From Pararhodobacter marinus (lineage in GTDB: Bacteria; Pseudomonadota; Alphaproteobacteria; Rhodobacterales; Rhodobacteraceae), in contig NZ_QEYD01000006.1 in NCBI RefSeq assembly GCF_003122215.1, forward strand, positions 186,001 through 250,000: DNA of 64,000 bases, given 5' to 3'. The notes below the pieces were generated by a model. That model did not search any database. It was given only the letters and a program-made list of their open reading frames with translations, and was not told the origin of the DNA. This document shows positions 63,828 through 64,000 of this stretch, piece by piece (position 1 is the stretch's first letter; each line of letters begins with the position of its first letter). The position numbers and the translations under genes were made by a program.

Positions 63828-64000
63828 ATGCGTCCGCTTTGGGTCTTCGGCTATGGATCGCTGGTGTGGAACCCGGGTTTCGCCTGGACCGCGCGGCAAC
63901 TGGCGGTGCTGCCGGGGTTCCGGCGGTCGTTCTGCATGCTGTCGATCCATCATCGCGGCACGGTCGAGAAACCCGGCCTGGTTCTGGCGCTGGACGCGGC
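63828..64000 (+). CDS. Gamma-glutamylcyclotransferase (ChaC-like), 5' part
   Basis: The ATG at 63828 begins MRPLWVFGYGSLVWNPGF, the phosphate-binding loop of the GGCT fold (YGSL) as in ChaC, which degrades glutathione to 5-oxoproline and Cys-Gly. RRSFCMLSIHHRGTVEKPGLVLALD continues the ChaC pattern, cited in part. The right edge of the window cuts the gene after 57 codons, before the catalytic glutamate. Confidence 0.9.
   Translation, partial: MRPLWVFGYGSLVWNPGFAWTARQLAVLPGFRRSFCMLSIHHRGTVEKPGLVLALDA

Overview
The window is GC-rich (mostly well above 60% by eye) and densely coded, and it looks like chromosomal DNA of an alphaproteobacterium of the Rhodobacterales/Rhodobacteraceae (Roseobacter-Paracoccus group). 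The reasons are the smoC-smoEFGK-smoS-mtlK polyol operon layout, the DUF4167 and DUF2125 proteins, a DmdA-related methyltransferase, an RpoH of the short RpoHII type, and recurrent GC-rich palindromes with an AGACA loop. No transposase, integrase, phage gene or CRISPR array is visible. The one RNA gene found is tRNA-Arg(TCT).

Layout. 1-5,083: end of an AraC regulator, then a minus-strand cluster: Lrp/AsnC regulator, DmdA-family folate-dependent methyltransferase, OsmC-like protein, crotonase and acyl-CoA ligase. Three TTCGGACC repeats exactly 32 bp apart lie between regulator and cluster. 5,308-9,996: tRNA-Arg, hydrolase, 3-methyladenine glycosylase, thrS with a clear terminator, Crp/Fnr regulator. 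9,997-10,393: a non-coding stretch with AT-rich palindromes. 10,394-17,631: a MurA-family enzyme with Asp in place of the usual catalytic Cys, hisH, hisB, DUF1330, rimO, an FMN-binding glutamate-synthase-like protein, and a second crotonase. 17,730-24,147: a PlsC-like/CdsA-like pair, AsmA, an SHMT-like PLP enzyme, and a divergent LysR-type regulator with two tandem helix-turn-helix domains.

24,161-33,937: polyol (sorbitol/mannitol) uptake and catabolism. SorC-family regulator, periplasmic binding protein, two permeases, ATPase, sorbitol dehydrogenase, mannitol dehydrogenase, HAD phosphatase and pentulose kinase all run leftward. 34,038-40,349: cydDCABX, the cytochrome bd quinol oxidase with its assembly exporter and its small CydX subunit. 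40,406-44,101: an alkyladenine glycosylase, YjbQ, two proteins of unknown function that each carry a disordered linker, and two small basic proteins with good ribosome binding sites. 44,152-51,400: housekeeping block rpoD, dnaG, DUF4167, prmC, prfA. 51,733-54,747: nlpD-like, pcm, surE.

54,888-64,000: a small secreted protein, a beta-hydroxyacid dehydrogenase, a membrane-bound LytTR regulator divergent from an ABC exporter, an ornithine cyclodeaminase homologue, a Cys-rich MarR regulator divergent from rpoH, a VanZ-family protein, DUF2125, and the start of a gamma-glutamylcyclotransferase.

The points most worth following up are the Lrp-linked methyltransferase cluster with its phased operator, the double-HTH LysR regulator, the Cys-to-Asp MurA paralogue, the two small-protein genes and unknown proteins at 41.4-44.1 kb, and the dispersed AGACA-loop palindromes. 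All functional statements come from reading sequence and remembered family motifs; no database search was run.
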